Translations under genes and position numbers: made by a program
From: LC029 sp036676475
GTDB lineage: Bacteria; Bacillota; Bacilli; Aneurinibacillales; RAOX-1
Reading direction: 5' to 3'
Assembly: GCA_036676475.1 (NCBI GenBank)
Contig: JAKFCU010000029.1
Coordinates: 50,373-114,372 of the forward strand
Length of the DNA stretch: 64,000 bases
Part shown: positions 5,457 through 13,375 of the stretch, one piece after another
Layout: each line of letters begins with the position of its first letter
Numbering within the stretch: the first letter of the stretch is position 1
The notes under the pieces: model-generated
What the model saw: only the letters and a program-made list of their open reading frames with translations
Told to the model about the DNA's origin: nothing
Database searches by the model: none

Positions 5457-6218
5457 TTAATCCATCAATAGTTCGGAGGCTGGTACAAATTGCGCTTCCT
5501 CTTGAAGAAAGGGAATTTTCTCTTTCAACACGGCAGCTGTTTTTAATCCGGGGGGTCCGACATGCCCTATCGCAATGCATTTATTATGGTCTTGTAAATG
5601 CCTGTGCAGGATATCCAATTGTTTGCTAATATGAGAAATGCGATAGACTTCATCGAGAAAAACATGGTTCTCAATCAGTGGAACTTCTATTTCGTTGGCT
5701 ATTTTTTTAACAACGCTTCGACTCGTGGTTTTACTGTCCAAATAGGATAAATTCCGTTCCTTGCAAACTTCCAATATGACTTTCATGATACGTGGGTCAG
5801 CTGTGATCTTTGAACCCATATGATTATTCATACCAATGGCATAAGGTACGTCATCAATGGCTGCATGGACCCTTCTTCTAACCTCATCGTTACTGAGATC
5901 TGCCGTGATGGCTCCTGGACCTAACCAGCTTTTCTTTCCCCGAACCGGTTCCATTGGCAAGTGTACGAACACTTCATGTCCCTTTTGATGTGCCCATTCC
6001 GCATCACGTTTGGTTGTAGGAAGAAAAGGCATTACGGCAATCGTTAGAGGAATGGGTAAGTCAAGAATTTCCTTGGTTCCCGTCATATCATTTCCAAAAT
6101 CATCAATGACAATAGCAACCCTTTTAAAAGGCTTCTCCTGTCCCCCAACAATTGCTGTTGAAGAAAGCGAGACAATCGCAAAGAAGAGTAGCACAAACCA
6201 TTTCTGTAGTTTTGACAA
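5457..6218 (-). CDS. Divergent polysaccharide deacetylase, YibQ family
   Basis: A 253-residue protein with a signal peptide or N-terminal anchor (WFVLLFFAIVSLSSTAIV) followed by a divergent NodB-like barrel. Visible signatures are AIVIDDFGND (metal-site Asp pair), GHEVFVHLPME, IGMNNHMGSKIT and GHVGPPG. YibQ proteins are extracytoplasmic members of the deacetylase superfamily; the precise substrate is not known to me. The track frame begins at a TTG (6218) with AAGGAG about 14 nt upstream, so the exact start is uncertain. It is a single gene, closed by the hairpin at 5381-5407. Confidence 0.85.
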   Translation of the reverse strand: MSKLQKWFVLLFFAIVSLSSTAIVGGQEKPFKRVAIVIDDFGNDMTGTKEILDLPIPLTIAVMPFLPTTKRDAEWAHQKGHEVFVHLPMEPVRGKKSWLGPGAITADLSNDEVRRRVHAAIDDVPYAIGMNNHMGSKITADPRIMKVILEVCKERNLSYLDSKTTSRSVVKKIANEIEVPLIENHVFLDEVYRISHISKQLDILHRHLQDHNKCIAIGHVGPPGLKTAAVLKEKIPFLQEEAQFVPASELLMD

Positions 6219-6323
6219 GAGGCATCCCTATCTCCTTCAGCTGCATAAATGTAGTATACTTACATACTGCCCTTGACGGAGCGGAATTATGAGTTTCAGC
6301 TTAGCCCATCCATAACACGTTTA

Positions 6324-6352
6324 ATGGGGATATGATTGGATCATATCCCCAT
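6324..6352. terminator. Bidirectional palindromic terminator after the LysM gene
   Basis: ATGGGGATATGAT pairs perfectly with ATCATATCCCCAT around TGG. It lies just beyond the stop of the minus-strand LysM gene; a T-run is weak on either side, so efficiency is uncertain. Confidence 0.55.
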
Positions 6353-6359
6353 GGCTTTA

Positions 6360-6689
6360 TTAACGCCCTTCTAGATTACGTACTCGATTTTCTAGATTTT
6401 CAATACGTCGATCCTGTCTATCCACACGTCTGTCTAACTGATTCACTTGACGCTCTAATGCTTCTACTCGTCGGTCCAATGGACGGCCACCAGGAGTTGG
6501 CGGTGCTGGGGGATATGGATAGGGAGGTGCAGGGGGAGCAGGTGAAACAGGAATTCTTAACACGGTTCCTACAAAAATCATGTTGGGGTCAACAATCCCA
6601 TTGGTCCGCATAATTTGTTGAACAGAAACGCCATAACGGGAAGCAATGGAATATAAGTTCTCACCGGGTTGAACGACATGATTAATCAA
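6360..6689 (-). CDS. Small LysM-domain protein with proline-rich linker and coiled coil
   Basis: 109 residues: one LysM module (about 3-47: HVVQPGENLYSIASRYGVSV...), a Pro-rich linker (about 49-68), and a charged C-terminal coiled coil of repeated RxVxxLxRxV units (about 70-109). LysM binds N-acetylglucosamine polymers such as peptidoglycan. No signal peptide is seen, so it may be a spore coat or morphogenesis protein of the kind common in Bacillales, an inference. The start is TTG at 6689 with GAGGAGG 10 nt upstream; an ATG between them is out of frame and hits a stop after two codons. Confidence 0.8.
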   Translation of the reverse strand: MINHVVQPGENLYSIASRYGVSVQQIMRTNGIVDPNMIFVGTVLRIPVSPAPPAPPYPYPPAPPTPGGRPLDRRVEALERQVNQLDRRVDRQDRRIENLENRVRNLEGR

Positions 6690-6890
6690 TTCATTCTTTC
6701 CTCCTCTAAGTATTAATCCTTACCATGGTATGAAAGAAAGTAGACATTGGCCATAGGCAGGTATCTAAGTTGGTTAGATTTTTAATGAACTATTAATCAA
6801 TATGTTCATAGTGATATTGCACACTGCAACACACCCTATATCCCGTTTATTCTAGATGTATTATGGATTTTTGGAAAGTAGGTGTACTCT

Positions 6891-7589
6891 ATGTGCTGTG
6901 AACATCACCCTCAAGCTGGTTCATGCATCCAGTGTGTGCCGATTTTTCATGGATTAACAGTTGAAGAAGTAACCATCCTACAACAAGTTACTCATAGTCG
7001 CAGCTATAACAAGGGGGATTACATTTTTCGAGAAGGAGAGCCTTCCCACACCCTCTATGTGGTGCATGAAGGGTTAATTAAAATTTCCAAACTGTCGGCT
7101 GAAGGGAAAGAACAGATCATTCGCCTTCTCTTTCCCGGCGATTTTTTCGGCCAATTGGCTTTATTAGAGAAAAAAAATCAATATGCCCATGCCGAAGTTT
7201 TAGAAAAGACGACCATTTGCCAAATTCATAAGGAGGATTTCATCCCTGTTTTAGAACGGAATCCAGATATGGCGATTCGATTCATGATGGCCTTAAGCGA
7301 ACGGATTTATCAAGCAGATGAATGGATAGGGACGATTAGTCTAATGGAAGTAGAACGCCGATTAGCCAGAGCTCTACTGATTTTTTATGAAAGAAGTCAG
7401 AAAGGAAAACAACCCTTTGCCCTGCCTATTTCAAAAAAGGACTTTGCATCTCTTATTGGTACGACTCCAGAAACCTTAAGTAGAAAGCTCGTCCATTTTG
7501 AATCATTAAACCTTCTTACGCTTGCAGGCAGAAAAGAAATTCAAATTAAGAATCCTCAAGGACTAGCAGATGTCGTCGGCTTAAATTGA
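6891..7589 (+). CDS. FNR-like Crp/Fnr-family regulator with N-terminal cysteines
   Basis: 232 residues from the ATG at 6891 (AGGTG 6 nt upstream; an in-frame GTG at 6882 overlaps it). The N-terminus has Cys at 2, 3, 12 and 15, a spacing reminiscent of FNR-type iron-sulfur ligands. The cyclic-nucleotide-type beta barrel follows (about 20-130), then a long dimer helix and a winged helix whose recognition segment TTPETLSR carries the E-x-x-S-R triad of FNR proteins. It probably senses oxygen or nitrogen oxides and controls anaerobic genes, perhaps the neighbouring FNT, DUF2249 and c-di-GMP genes. A fourth buried ligand cysteine is not obvious. Confidence 0.85.
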   Translation: MCCEHHPQAGSCIQCVPIFHGLTVEEVTILQQVTHSRSYNKGDYIFREGEPSHTLYVVHEGLIKISKLSAEGKEQIIRLLFPGDFFGQLALLEKKNQYAHAEVLEKTTICQIHKEDFIPVLERNPDMAIRFMMALSERIYQADEWIGTISLMEVERRLARALLIFYERSQKGKQPFALPISKKDFASLIGTTPETLSRKLVHFESLNLLTLAGRKEIQIKNPQGLADVVGLN

Positions 7590-7618
7590 CCATTACCCTC
7601 TTATGCTAAGTACCGTAT

Positions 7619-7653
7619 AATAAACCACCCGCCAGTTTGGCGGGTGGTTTATT
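7619..7653. terminator. Strong bidirectional terminator
   Basis: AATAAACCACCCGCC pairs perfectly with GGCGGGTGGTTTATT around AGTTT, between the convergent FNR-like and DUF2249 genes, with A- and T-tracts on both sides. Confidence 0.9.
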
Positions 7654-7656
7654 ATT

Positions 7657-7905
7657 TTAATCCATCTTAACCGAAATAAGTCGAAAATGGTGAGGATCCA
7701 ACTCATTGATTATACAACTCATGCCCATCGATTCTATACTAGATACAAGCGGTTGAGCACGATGGGGGAGATGAATTTCCACAATCGTTCCTTTAGGTGC
7801 CTGCTTGATGGCATTGATAATTTCAGTTCGAGGATGTTCCCCTTTTCGTATGGACTCCCGTACATCCATGATTATTCGATTCTCTTCTTGTTTGATTTCA
7901 AGCAT
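7657..7905 (-). CDS. DUF2249 domain protein
   Basis: 82 residues that fit the DUF2249 / TusA-like fold: MDVRESIRKGEHPRTEIINAI, then KGTIVEIHLPHRAQPLVSSIES and a C-terminal strand. The pattern DVR...G.P...I..A......G....L..P..P.PL is the family hallmark. Members often sit near nitric-oxide and nitrite metabolism genes under Fnr-type control; their biochemical role is unclear. Its start overlaps the end of the GGDEF/EAL gene by 8 bp, so the two form an operon and the protein may serve the same sensory pathway. Confidence 0.7.
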   Translation of the reverse strand: MLEIKQEENRIIMDVRESIRKGEHPRTEIINAIKQAPKGTIVEIHLPHRAQPLVSSIESMGMSCIINELDPHHFRLISVKMD

Positions 7906-9580
7906 CCTTCTCTTCCCCTTTCATTCCCATTAGATTTATAAAATCACTTAACTTGTCAGGAGGGAACGGTCTGCTGAATAAGTATCCTTGAATTGCATCA
8001 CATTCTCTTTCCTTCATGCGATCCAATTGTTCATCCGTTTCGACTCCTTCGGCAACTACTTTTAAATTCAAATTATGCGCTAAAGAGATAATGGCATGGG
8101 TAACGGCTCGGTTATTTTGATTTTCTGCGATATCCCGAATGAAGGATCGATCGATTTTTAATGTATCAATGGGCAATTCAGTTAGGTAAGTTAAGGAGGA
8201 GTACCCCGTACCAAAATCATCAACCGATAAGTGAATTCCCATATCCTTTAGTCGACTCATGATCTGCACAGCCGTTTTTCGATCCTGCATAATCGCACTT
8301 TCTGTAATTTCCAGCTCCAACCACTTTGGATCTAGTTCCGTTTCCTTCAAGATACTTGCTACTTTGTCAGGAAGATTCTTTTGCAGCAGATGATTTGCGG
8401 AAAGGTTTACGGCAACACGTATGGCCGGATATCCTCTTCTTTGCCATTCCTTGTTCTGTTCACAGGCCGTTCGAATGACCCACTCCCCAATAGACAGAAT
8501 AAGACCAGTTTCCTCTGCAAGAGGAATAAAATCACCTGGGGAAATTAACCCCAGATCCGGATGATACCAACGGATGAGAGCTTCCATAGCCATAATTCGT
8601 TCATTCTTTAAATCCAATTGGGGCTGATAATAGAGAAGTAGCTGATCTTGAATCAATGCTTTCCGCAAGCTATTCTCCAGAATTAGTCGTTCAAAACTGC
8701 CTGCATGAACTTCCGCCTTGGACCATTCATAGAGATTTCTTCCCTGCTTTTTGGCTCGGTACATCGCCTCATCTGCGCTCGTAATCAAAGCCTCGCTATC
8801 ATCCCCATCGTAAGGATAAAGACTGATCCCAATGCTTGCCGTAATATAAATTTCTTGCTCATAGAGGAAAAAAGGGCGGGCGAGGGCATCTAGTATCTTT
8901 TGAGCCACTCCTTCAGCCTCCCGTTCCTCCCCAATGTTTGGTAAGAGGCAAAGGAATTCATCCCCTCCCATTCGCGCAATCGTATCTCCCTTTCTAAGGC
9001 AGGATTTCAAACGTTTGGCCGCTTCCTTCAGAAGCTCATCTCCATAAGAGTGACCGAGTGTATCATTTACAAATTTAAAACGGTCCAGGTCTAAATAGAA
9101 AATGGCAAAAATTTGATCCTGTCTATGGGCCATCGCTAAAGCCCTTTTCATACAATGCTGAAAGCAGCGCCGGTTGGGCAATTGGGTTAGCGAGTCCTGA
9201 TAGGCGATAGGATGGAGGTTACGATAGGTGTACTGTAAATAAGTGGAGTTTCCACGTTGATTGATCATAGAGACTTCCAGAAATTGAAGGTGCAGATCTT
9301 GGTTCTTCTGCCGGACAAGAACTTCCCCCTGCCATTGAAGTTGTGAATGGGATGAGGATGGATCCTGCTGTCCCAAGGGATCATTATGCAACCCCAACTC
9401 CTGTACACCCCTTCCCTCTACTTCCTCCCGGGAAAAACCGGACATATTTAAAAAATGTTGATTAACCATCAGAATCTTCCCTGCCAAATCACAGATTAGC
9501 ATCCCTTGATTCATTTGGTAAAAAACTTGATAAAGAAGATCATGGTCAATGCATGTACTTTTCATAAGGCGGATACTCAA
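7898..9580 (-). CDS. PAS-GGDEF-EAL protein, c-di-GMP turnover enzyme
   Basis: 560 residues, no membrane segments: a PAS sensor (about 15-120), a GGDEF domain with intact GGDEF at 205-209 and an inhibitory RxxD site (R196-D199), and an EAL domain with EAL at 333-335, ITES, DDFGTGYSS and AEGVET motifs. Both halves look catalytically competent, so it can in principle make cyclic di-GMP from GTP and hydrolyse it to pGpG; the PAS domain presumably sets the balance. The start is either TTG at 9580 or ATG at 9565. It is transcribed with the DUF2249 gene and divergently from the V4R gene. Confidence 0.92.
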   Translation of the reverse strand: MSIRLMKSTCIDHDLLYQVFYQMNQGMLICDLAGKILMVNQHFLNMSGFSREEVEGRGVQELGLHNDPLGQQDPSSSHSQLQWQGEVLVRQKNQDLHLQFLEVSMINQRGNSTYLQYTYRNLHPIAYQDSLTQLPNRRCFQHCMKRALAMAHRQDQIFAIFYLDLDRFKFVNDTLGHSYGDELLKEAAKRLKSCLRKGDTIARMGGDEFLCLLPNIGEEREAEGVAQKILDALARPFFLYEQEIYITASIGISLYPYDGDDSEALITSADEAMYRAKKQGRNLYEWSKAEVHAGSFERLILENSLRKALIQDQLLLYYQPQLDLKNERIMAMEALIRWYHPDLGLISPGDFIPLAEETGLILSIGEWVIRTACEQNKEWQRRGYPAIRVAVNLSANHLLQKNLPDKVASILKETELDPKWLELEITESAIMQDRKTAVQIMSRLKDMGIHLSVDDFGTGYSSLTYLTELPIDTLKIDRSFIRDIAENQNNRAVTHAIISLAHNLNLKVVAEGVETDEQLDRMKERECDAIQGYLFSRPFPPDKLSDFINLMGMKGEEKDA

Positions 9581-9712
9581 CCACCTTCCACATTCTATTT
9601 TCTCTACTTTACCTCTTGAAACCTGAATGCTCCTTGATTTATATCAAGTACAGAATACAGAGCTTTTGCAATAATGAGGGGAGTAGGATGGGTATGGAAA
9701 GGAAGGAAACAC

Positions 9713-10162
9713 ATGGATGGATTTTCCTTTGAAGATATGAAGAAAATTAAGCGAGATAAACTAGGTAACCAAGTTCCACTCGAATTATTTCGGGCGATCA
9801 GACTTATTGGCATGTATCAAGGACTCCCTATGAAAGGAAAGAGTACCACCCTTACGGTTGGACGAAAAATTGGCGAGAGTCTTCCTGTCGAATCTGTAGA
9901 AGAAATTCTGGATTTGTTCAGCCAATTAAAAATTGGCATTCCCTGCGTGATTTTTGAAGATGATACAGAACTGCGAATTGCAGTCGATGATTGCTTCTGT
10001 GAAGGGTTACCTGCTCACGGTGGGAAAATGGTTTGTGATTTAGAAGGGGCTATTCTTGAAGGAGCACTAATGAAGGTTTGGAATCGTAAACTTTCGATCC
10101 GTGAAACCAAGTGTAATGTGAATGGCGATGATCATTGTGAATATAAGATTAGTAAGCTATAA
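9713..10162 (+). CDS. V4R-domain protein, probable small-molecule sensor
   Basis: 149 residues from the ATG at 9713, which has GGAAGG about 7 nt upstream (the frame is open further up without a better start). The whole protein fits the V4R (4-vinyl reductase-like) alpha/beta domain: amphipathic N-terminal helices, a central strand IPCVIFEDDTELRIAV, the CEGL turn, and the C-terminal signature CNVNGDDHCEYKI with two Cys typical of this domain. V4R domains bind hydrophobic ligands or act as sensors. Divergence from a c-di-GMP enzyme suggests a signalling role, an inference only. Confidence 0.75.
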   Translation: MDGFSFEDMKKIKRDKLGNQVPLELFRAIRLIGMYQGLPMKGKSTTLTVGRKIGESLPVESVEEILDLFSQLKIGIPCVIFEDDTELRIAVDDCFCEGLPAHGGKMVCDLEGAILEGALMKVWNRKLSIRETKCNVNGDDHCEYKISKL

Positions 10163-10165
10163 GAG

Positions 10166-10200
10166 AAGAGTTGTCTAAGGTAATTCCTCAGACAACTCTT
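10166..10200. terminator. Bidirectional terminator between the V4R gene and serS
   Basis: AAGAGTTGTCT pairs with AGACAACTCTT around a 13-nt loop; T-rich on the plus side and A-rich on the minus side. Confidence 0.85.
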
Positions 10201-10204
10201 TCTC

Positions 10205-11482
10205 TTACTTAGTGATTCTATCTCTTCCACCCATATAAGGACGAAGCACTTCTGGAATGACTACACTGCCATCTTCCTGCTGATAGTTTTCTAATATAGC
10301 GGCAACCGTTCTGCCAATTGCTAATCCAGATCCATTTAAGGTATGAACAAACTCCGGCTTAGCTTTACTATCCCGACGGAAGCGAATATTAGCACGGCGA
10401 GCCTGGAAGTCTTCAAAATTACTGCAAGATGAAATTTCGCGATAGGTCTCATTACTTGGCAGCCATACTTCAATATCGTAGGTTTTCGCCGAAGAAAACC
10501 CAATATCGCCGGTACATAGGCTTAATACCCGATAAGGTAGACCTAATAATTGAAGGACCTTTTCCGCATTAGCCGTTAAGCTCTCTAAGGCATCATACGA
10601 ATCTTCCGGCTTCTCGAACTTGACTAATTCCACTTTGTTAAACTGATGCTGACGGATCAGCCCTCTCGTATCTCTACCGGCAGAACCGGCCTCTGAACGG
10701 AAGCACGCACTATAGGCAGTATACTTAATCGGCAACTGCTCGGCAGAGAGAATGTCATCCCGATGATAATTGGTGACAGGCACCTCAGCTGTAGGAATTA
10801 AAAAGTATTCCGTACCCTCTAGTCTGAATACATCCTCTGCAAACTTAGGCAACTGTCCGGTTCCCGTCAAACTAGCACGATTAACAATATATGGAGGCAG
10901 CATTTCCTCATAACCATGTTGATCCACATGTAGATCAAGCATGAATTGGATCAAGGCACGTTCTAAGCGAGACCCCAATCCTTTATAAAAGACGAAACGA
11001 CTACCCGTTACTTTTGCTGCGGCTTCAAAATCCAAAATTTTCAATTCTAAGGCTACATCCCAATGTGCCTTCGCTTGAAAAGAAAACGTTGGGACCTCCC
11101 CCCAGTGACGAATGGGAACATTCTCCTCTTCCGAATGACCTATCGGAACACTCTCATGAGGAACATTAGGAATACCAAATAAGATTTGCTCCAATTCTTC
11201 CTCAATCTGACGAATTTGCTCATCAAACTCTTTGATCTGATCTGATACAACCTTCATTTCAGTAATCAGGTCCTGCGCATCTTCCTTGTTTCTCTTTTTT
11301 AGCGCAATTTCCTCAGATACGGTATTTCGCTTATTCTTTAAAGCTTCGCTTTCCACCAATAAAGACCTTCTCTTTTCATCTAACTCGGTGAATTTATTAA
11401 TTTCACTAGATTGGGCCCCTCTGTTTTGTAATCCTTTTTTAACACCCTCTAAATCATTTCGTAGTCGCTTCATATCTAACAT
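10205..11482 (-). CDS. serS: Seryl-tRNA synthetase
   Basis: A class II synthetase that charges tRNA-Ser (and tRNA-Sec where present) with serine. The N-terminal antiparallel coiled coil (about 30-100) that grips the long variable arm of tRNA-Ser is followed by the catalytic domain with motif 2 (FRSEAGSAGRDTRGLIRQHQ) and motif 3 (NGSGLAIGRTVAAI). About 425 residues, normal length. The ATG at 11482 (MLDMKRLRND) matches the usual family start; a TTG two codons earlier is the alternative. Expression is governed by a T-box leader; a REP-like repeat lies between T-box terminator and start codon. Confidence 0.97.
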   Translation of the reverse strand: MLDMKRLRNDLEGVKKGLQNRGAQSSEINKFTELDEKRRSLLVESEALKNKRNTVSEEIALKKRNKEDAQDLITEMKVVSDQIKEFDEQIRQIEEELEQILFGIPNVPHESVPIGHSEEENVPIRHWGEVPTFSFQAKAHWDVALELKILDFEAAAKVTGSRFVFYKGLGSRLERALIQFMLDLHVDQHGYEEMLPPYIVNRASLTGTGQLPKFAEDVFRLEGTEYFLIPTAEVPVTNYHRDDILSAEQLPIKYTAYSACFRSEAGSAGRDTRGLIRQHQFNKVELVKFEKPEDSYDALESLTANAEKVLQLLGLPYRVLSLCTGDIGFSSAKTYDIEVWLPSNETYREISSCSNFEDFQARRANIRFRRDSKAKPEFVHTLNGSGLAIGRTVAAILENYQQEDGSVVIPEVLRPYMGGRDRITK

Positions 11483-11504
11483 GTACAATCACATCCTTCT
11501 TTAC

Positions 11505-11555
11505 ATAAGAAAGCTACTGGCGTAGCCTTATGCGTATAATACTTTCCGATAAGTG
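11505..11555 (-). repeat. REP-like repeat, copy A (inside the serS leader)
   Basis: Reads ACTTATCGGAAAGTATTATA then CGCATAAGGCTACGCCAG then TAGCTTTCTTAT on the minus strand. The core GGCTACGCCAGTAGC forms a small hairpin. It matches copy E (41262-41311) almost exactly. Confidence 0.85.
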
Positions 11556-11557
11556 AA

Positions 11558-11760
11558 ATAAAAAATCCCGTCCCACATTAGGGACGAGATTGTATACCCG
11601 CGTTGCCACCCTAGTTGGCTATTCTCAAATAGCCCACTTCATTGGTCAGAAAGCTCAGGGGTGGATTCACCAACAGACCAGATCGGTTCGCACCTGCCAC
11701 CGACTCTCTTAACTAGTTCTGTTTGATTACTTTTCCCATCGTTGCTTTGCTATAAATTTA
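11558..11760 (-). promoter_or_regulatory. T-box riboswitch controlling serS
   Basis: The minus strand carries the T-box core AGGGTGGCAACGCGGGT (11596-11612), the antiterminator element, followed by a terminator hairpin CTCGTCCC/GGGACGGG with a T-tract (11559-11590). Upstream are the stem I elements with an AGTA bulge (near 11730). A TCC codon in GGTGAATCCACC is a good candidate specifier and codes for serine. Uncharged tRNA-Ser should pair with specifier and T-box and prevent termination. Confidence 0.93.
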
Positions 11761-11800
11761 TAGGAATAATGTACCACATTTTGAATTTATTAGCAAATAT

Positions 11801-12394
11801 CTATATTAATGCTGTTTGACCCTGATATTCCTTCACCATCTCCAAGAAGTAAGCATGCATCCGTTCATCATCTGTCAGCTCCGGATGGAAGGAAGCGGCT
11901 AGAACATGTCCTTGTCTAGCGGCAACAATTTCTCCATTGTGTATAGATAGAATATCAACTTCTTTACTGACTTCCAGGATGAGAGGTGCACGGATAAAGA
12001 CAGCACGGAAATCACTCCCAATCCCTTTGACTTCAAGGTTCACTTCAAAGCTTTCGCGTTGGCGACCAAAGGCATTGCGCTGGACCTGGATATCCATAAT
12101 TCCTAAATGGTTCCAATCCTGTCCTGTGATTTCCTTCGCTAAGATAATCATACCTGCGCAGGTTCCAAACATCGGCTTCTTTTGTTGGTGAAATTGTTGT
12201 AGTGCTTGATCAAATCCATAAAGCTTCATCAGCTTTCCGATGGTTGTACTCTCACCGCCTGGAATGACCAGACCATCAATCTCATCTAATTGGGAAACCT
12301 TCTTAACGGCGATTGCTTCTGCACCCGCTTTTTCAAGCAGGCGAAGATGTTCAGCAACCGCTCCTTGAAGAGCGAGGACGCCTACTTTTCTCAT
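11801..12394 (-). CDS. pdxT: Pyridoxal 5'-phosphate synthase glutaminase subunit
   Basis: 197-residue class I glutamine amidotransferase that releases ammonia from glutamine and feeds it to PdxS. The catalytic triad is visible: nucleophile Cys in GTCAGMI (around 79), and His and Glu in SFHPELTDD (around 170-172). PGGESTT forms the oxyanion region. The start is 2 bp past the pdxS stop, so pdxST are one operon, as in other Bacillales. Confidence 0.96.
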   Translation of the reverse strand: MRKVGVLALQGAVAEHLRLLEKAGAEAIAVKKVSQLDEIDGLVIPGGESTTIGKLMKLYGFDQALQQFHQQKKPMFGTCAGMIILAKEITGQDWNHLGIMDIQVQRNAFGRQRESFEVNLEVKGIGSDFRAVFIRAPLILEVSKEVDILSIHNGEIVAARQGHVLAASFHPELTDDERMHAYFLEMVKEYQGQTALI

Positions 12395-12396
12395 GA

Positions 12397-13281
12397 TTAC
12401 CAGCCACGCTCTGCCATGCGCTCATTTTTTAGAAGAGTATTAATTTCGATCCCCTTCATGGCATTTCCTAAATCCTTAGAAAGCTGACCAATCAACGCAT
12501 AGTCTTGGTAATGAGTCGTTGCTTGCACGATCGCTTTGGCAAATTTCTCAGGGTTGTCAGACTTAAAGATACCGGATCCAACAAATACCCCATCCGAACC
12601 TAATTGCATCATCAAAGCCGCATCAGCAGGAGTAGCTACTCCACCAGCAGCAAAGTTAACTACAGGCAGCTTGCCATTCTTATGAACGTACTCTAATAAT
12701 TCAAAAGGTGCTCCCAAATTTTTCGCTTCTGCCATTAATTCATCATAGGACATGCTTTGAACCTTGCGAATTTGGCCCTGCATCATACGTTGGTGACGGA
12801 CAGCTTCCACGATATTTCCTGTTCCAGGCTCTCCTTTGGTACGAATCATGGACGCCCCTTCTCCAATACGACGGAGTGCTTCTCCTAGATCACGGGCACC
12901 ACATACAAAAGGAACCGTAAAGTCCTTTTTATTAATATGGAAAACCTCATCTGCTGGAGTTAATACTTCGCTCTCATCTATGTAGTCTACGCCGAGTGCT
13001 TCAAGAACTTTTGCTTCTACAAAATGGCCAATACGCGCTTTGGCCATAACAGGAATGGATACAACTTTCATGACTTCTTCTACGATAGTAGGGTCTGCCA
13101 TACGTGCCACTCCACCAGCCGCACGAATATCAGCAGGAACTCGTTCCAATGCCATAACTGCTACAGCACCAGCAGCTTCTGCCACTTTTGCTTGCTCTGC
13201 ATTGACAACATCCATGATGACGCCGCCCTTTTGCATTTCTGCCATACCGCGTTTAACTCTTGATGTACCAGTTTCTATCAT
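12397..13281 (-). CDS. pdxS: Pyridoxal 5'-phosphate synthase lyase subunit
   Basis: 294-residue TIM-barrel subunit of the DXP-independent vitamin B6 pathway; it builds PLP from ribose 5-phosphate, glyceraldehyde 3-phosphate and ammonia. The family is highly conserved and recognised along the whole length (MIETGTSRVKRGMAEMQKGG, VMALERVPADIRA, VMAKARIGHFVEA, VNFAAGGVATPADAA, VGSGIF). The ATG at 13281 with AGGGGG 7 nt upstream is preferred to the in-frame ATG at 13302, which lacks a ribosome-binding site. Confidence 0.97.
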   Translation of the reverse strand: MIETGTSRVKRGMAEMQKGGVIMDVVNAEQAKVAEAAGAVAVMALERVPADIRAAGGVARMADPTIVEEVMKVVSIPVMAKARIGHFVEAKVLEALGVDYIDESEVLTPADEVFHINKKDFTVPFVCGARDLGEALRRIGEGASMIRTKGEPGTGNIVEAVRHQRMMQGQIRKVQSMSYDELMAEAKNLGAPFELLEYVHKNGKLPVVNFAAGGVATPADAALMMQLGSDGVFVGSGIFKSDNPEKFAKAIVQATTHYQDYALIGQLSKDLGNAMKGIEINTLLKNERMAERGW

Positions 13282-13375
13282 GTTAATCCCCCTACAAACC
13301 ATTAGAAATGTTTAATATAATCATTATTATTTTCTTATTTTACATAAAGCCACATGAAAAGACAACATCATCCAA

